Source of the DNA: Myxococcota bacterium
GTDB lineage: Bacteria > Myxococcota_A > UBA796
Assembly: GCA_029251165.1 (NCBI GenBank)
Contig: JAQXDW010000035.1
Location: 62,001-126,000, forward strand
DNA length: 64,000 bases
Direction: 5' to 3'
Part shown: in pieces, positions 62,882 to 64,000 of the stretch
Position numbering within the stretch: position 1 is the stretch's first letter
Layout: the number at the start of each line of letters is the position of its first letter
The notes under the pieces: model-generated
Databases searched by the model: none
The model's input: the letters and a program-made list of their open reading frames with translations, nothing else
Told to the model about the DNA's origin: nothing
Position numbers and translations under genes: made by a program

Positions 62882-63934
62882 CTACAGCACGGCGCTCAGC
62901 GCCCGCACGCCTTCGGACGCCCCGACCACGATCAGGACGTCTCCGCTCACCAGCGTGTGACCGCCGTCGGGTGCTGCGAGCATCTGGCCGCTCGCCTGGC
63001 GGATCGCGATCACGAGCACGCCATACACGCGCCGGATGCTGAGCTCACCGAGGGTCTGTCCGATGAGCGTGCAGTCCGTCGTCAGGGGCAGCTCGTCGAT
63101 GAGCAGATCCTCGTTGGAGGCGAGGGTGGCGAGATCGAGGAAATTGCTGGTGTCGGGGCGGATGAGTCCGTGTGCCATGCGCCAGCCGCCCATCCGGTAG
63201 GGACTGACCACGCTGGTCGCGCCAGCACGCCGCGCCTTGAGCGCCTCTTCCTTGTCTCCAGCACGCGTGGAGATGGGCAGCGTGGGGTGGAGGTGTCTGG
63301 CGGAGAGGGTGACAAAGATCGCCTCCGCACCAGAGGGCACCGCCACCGCCATGCCCTGTGCGCGCATGATGCCAGCCTCTCGGAGCACATCGTCGTTGGC
63401 CCCGTCTCCCTGAATTACCAGGACTCCGAGGCGGATCAGCGCCGCGATGTTCTTCGGCTCTCGCTCGATCACGCAGACCGACCCGCCGGATGCTGTGACC
63501 TCTTCAATCACCGACATGCCGAGCCGTCCGGCACCGACGACAATGTAGTGGTTGCTCAGCCGCTTCATCTTCCAGCTCCTCTGGCTGGAGCGAATGTCGT
63601 CCAGCAGCGTGCCCTCGATCAGCAGGGCGGTGACTCGAGTGAGGGTGTAGGTGCCGACGCTCACCCCGCTGATGATCAGCAGAATGGTCCACAGCCGGCC
63701 GCCGTCGCTGAGGGGATTGACCTCGCCGTAGCCGATGGTGGTCAGCGTGATGAAGATCATCCACAGGGCGTCCCACGCGCTCCATCCCTCGATCACCATG
63801 TACCCGACCACGCCGACTGCGATGATCAAGAAGAGCAGCGTGGTGGCGTACCGGATCGGTCGTGGAAGCCACGACAGCGTGTCCACTGGTCGTCGCGCGG
63901 GTTCTGGATGGCTGGACTGGTTGTCCACGAGCAT
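62882..63934 (-). CDS. Kch-type potassium channel with TrkA (RCK) domains
   Basis: The 350-residue protein has two transmembrane helices (about 28-48 and 82-104) around a pore with the selectivity filter ITLTTIGYGEVNP (TIGYG). The cytosolic TrkA-N domain (HYIVVGAGRLGMSVIEEV, VLVIQGDGANDDVL) and TrkA-C domain (CTLIGQTLGELSIRRV) follow. It conducts K+ across the inner membrane under ligand control of the RCK domains. The length is that of MthK-like channels. Only the parS-like palindrome lies upstream in the window. Confidence 0.92.
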   Translation of the reverse strand: MLVDNQSSHPEPARRPVDTLSWLPRPIRYATTLLFLIIAVGVVGYMVIEGWSAWDALWMIFITLTTIGYGEVNPLSDGGRLWTILLIISGVSVGTYTLTRVTALLIEGTLLDDIRSSQRSWKMKRLSNHYIVVGAGRLGMSVIEEVTASGGSVCVIEREPKNIAALIRLGVLVIQGDGANDDVLREAGIMRAQGMAVAVPSGAEAIFVTLSARHLHPTLPISTRAGDKEEALKARRAGATSVVSPYRMGGWRMAHGLIRPDTSNFLDLATLASNEDLLIDELPLTTDCTLIGQTLGELSIRRVYGVLVIAIRQASGQMLAAPDGGHTLVSGDVLIVVGASEGVRALSAVL

Positions 63935-63950
63935 GCGGAACTGTATCGCG

Positions 63951-63974
63951 GAGATGTTCCACGTGGAACATCTC
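63951..63974. promoter_or_regulatory. parS-like perfect 24-bp palindrome
   Basis: The centre is TGTTCCACGTGGAACA (63955-63970), identical to the site at 46841, and the symmetry extends by GAGA/TCTC on the sides to 24 bp. It is 16 bases upstream of the channel gene start, in non-coding DNA. ParB-type centromere binding is the most likely role. Confidence 0.72.
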
Positions 63975-64000
63975 GCCCGAGGTCCGCTACAGTGTCGAGA

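Overview
The window is about 64 kb of GC-rich bacterial chromosome that fits Myxococcota or a close relative. Four secreted proteins end in Cys + hydrophobic helix + Arg-cluster tails of the MYXO-CTERM type. Two giant secreted proteins carry MopE-type Asp/Cys repeats, two-component, TPR and cyclic-nucleotide proteins are common, and three near-identical palindromes match the parS core TTCCACGTGGAA. No rRNA, tRNA, IS element, phage gene or CRISPR array was seen. Nearly all the DNA is coding, often with ATGA/GTGA/TGATG stop-start overlaps.

Layout. 0-4.1 kb: the 3' end of groEL, then a minus-strand operon (gluzincin-type secreted protease, TPR protein, small barrel protein). 4.2-12.4 kb: a tetraheme c554-like/phosphoesterase lipoprotein, a TPR protein ending in two ClpX-type zinc fingers, a membrane-fused spermidine-synthase-like enzyme, aspartokinase and a periplasmic protein. 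12.4-15.4 kb: an OmpR-type regulator and a large sensor kinase. 15.5-22.6 kb: a starch/glycogen-use operon (surface debranching lipoprotein, porin-like barrel, lipoprotein, secreted CBM20 amylase, CDF transporter) behind a leader hairpin. 22.7-24.8 kb: membrane protein, SixA-like phosphatase and two cyclic-nucleotide-binding proteins in tandem. 25-28.4 kb: DDAH-like hydrolase, CPA2-type antiporter and its TrkA/USP partner. 28.6-33.3 kb: FG-GAP lipoprotein and the rpsO-pnp-dut block. 33.4-36.1 kb: DUF938 methyltransferase, SprT/DUF2786 protein and two Nudix hydrolases. 36.2-38.6 kb: a TlpA-like thioredoxin coupled to a VKOR-DsbA-FGE three-domain fusion. 38.8-46.5 kb: two giant beta-helix/MopE-repeat surface proteins, then a probable SecD-head pseudogene.

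46.8-53.8 kb is the most unusual part. A protein resembling the HExxH peptide-modification family (2-oxoglutarate-dependent RiPP beta-hydroxylases) lies divergent to four consecutive radical-SAM-type genes. One of these has lost its CxxxCxxC cluster motif. A 20-codon ORF is translationally wedged between the second and third. This looks like an undescribed peptide/protein-modification locus, but I could not identify a certain precursor.

53.8-64 kb: PP2C phosphatase, TSP3-repeat MYXO-CTERM protein, YheT-like hydrolase, DUF1279 protein, diheme peroxidase with a YtkA-like lipoprotein, an active/inactive M16 protease pair, a FIST sensor protein, a Kch-type potassium channel and a terminal parS-like palindrome. 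The spaced parS-like sites suggest the window may lie in the origin/centromere-proximal part of the chromosome; that is inference.
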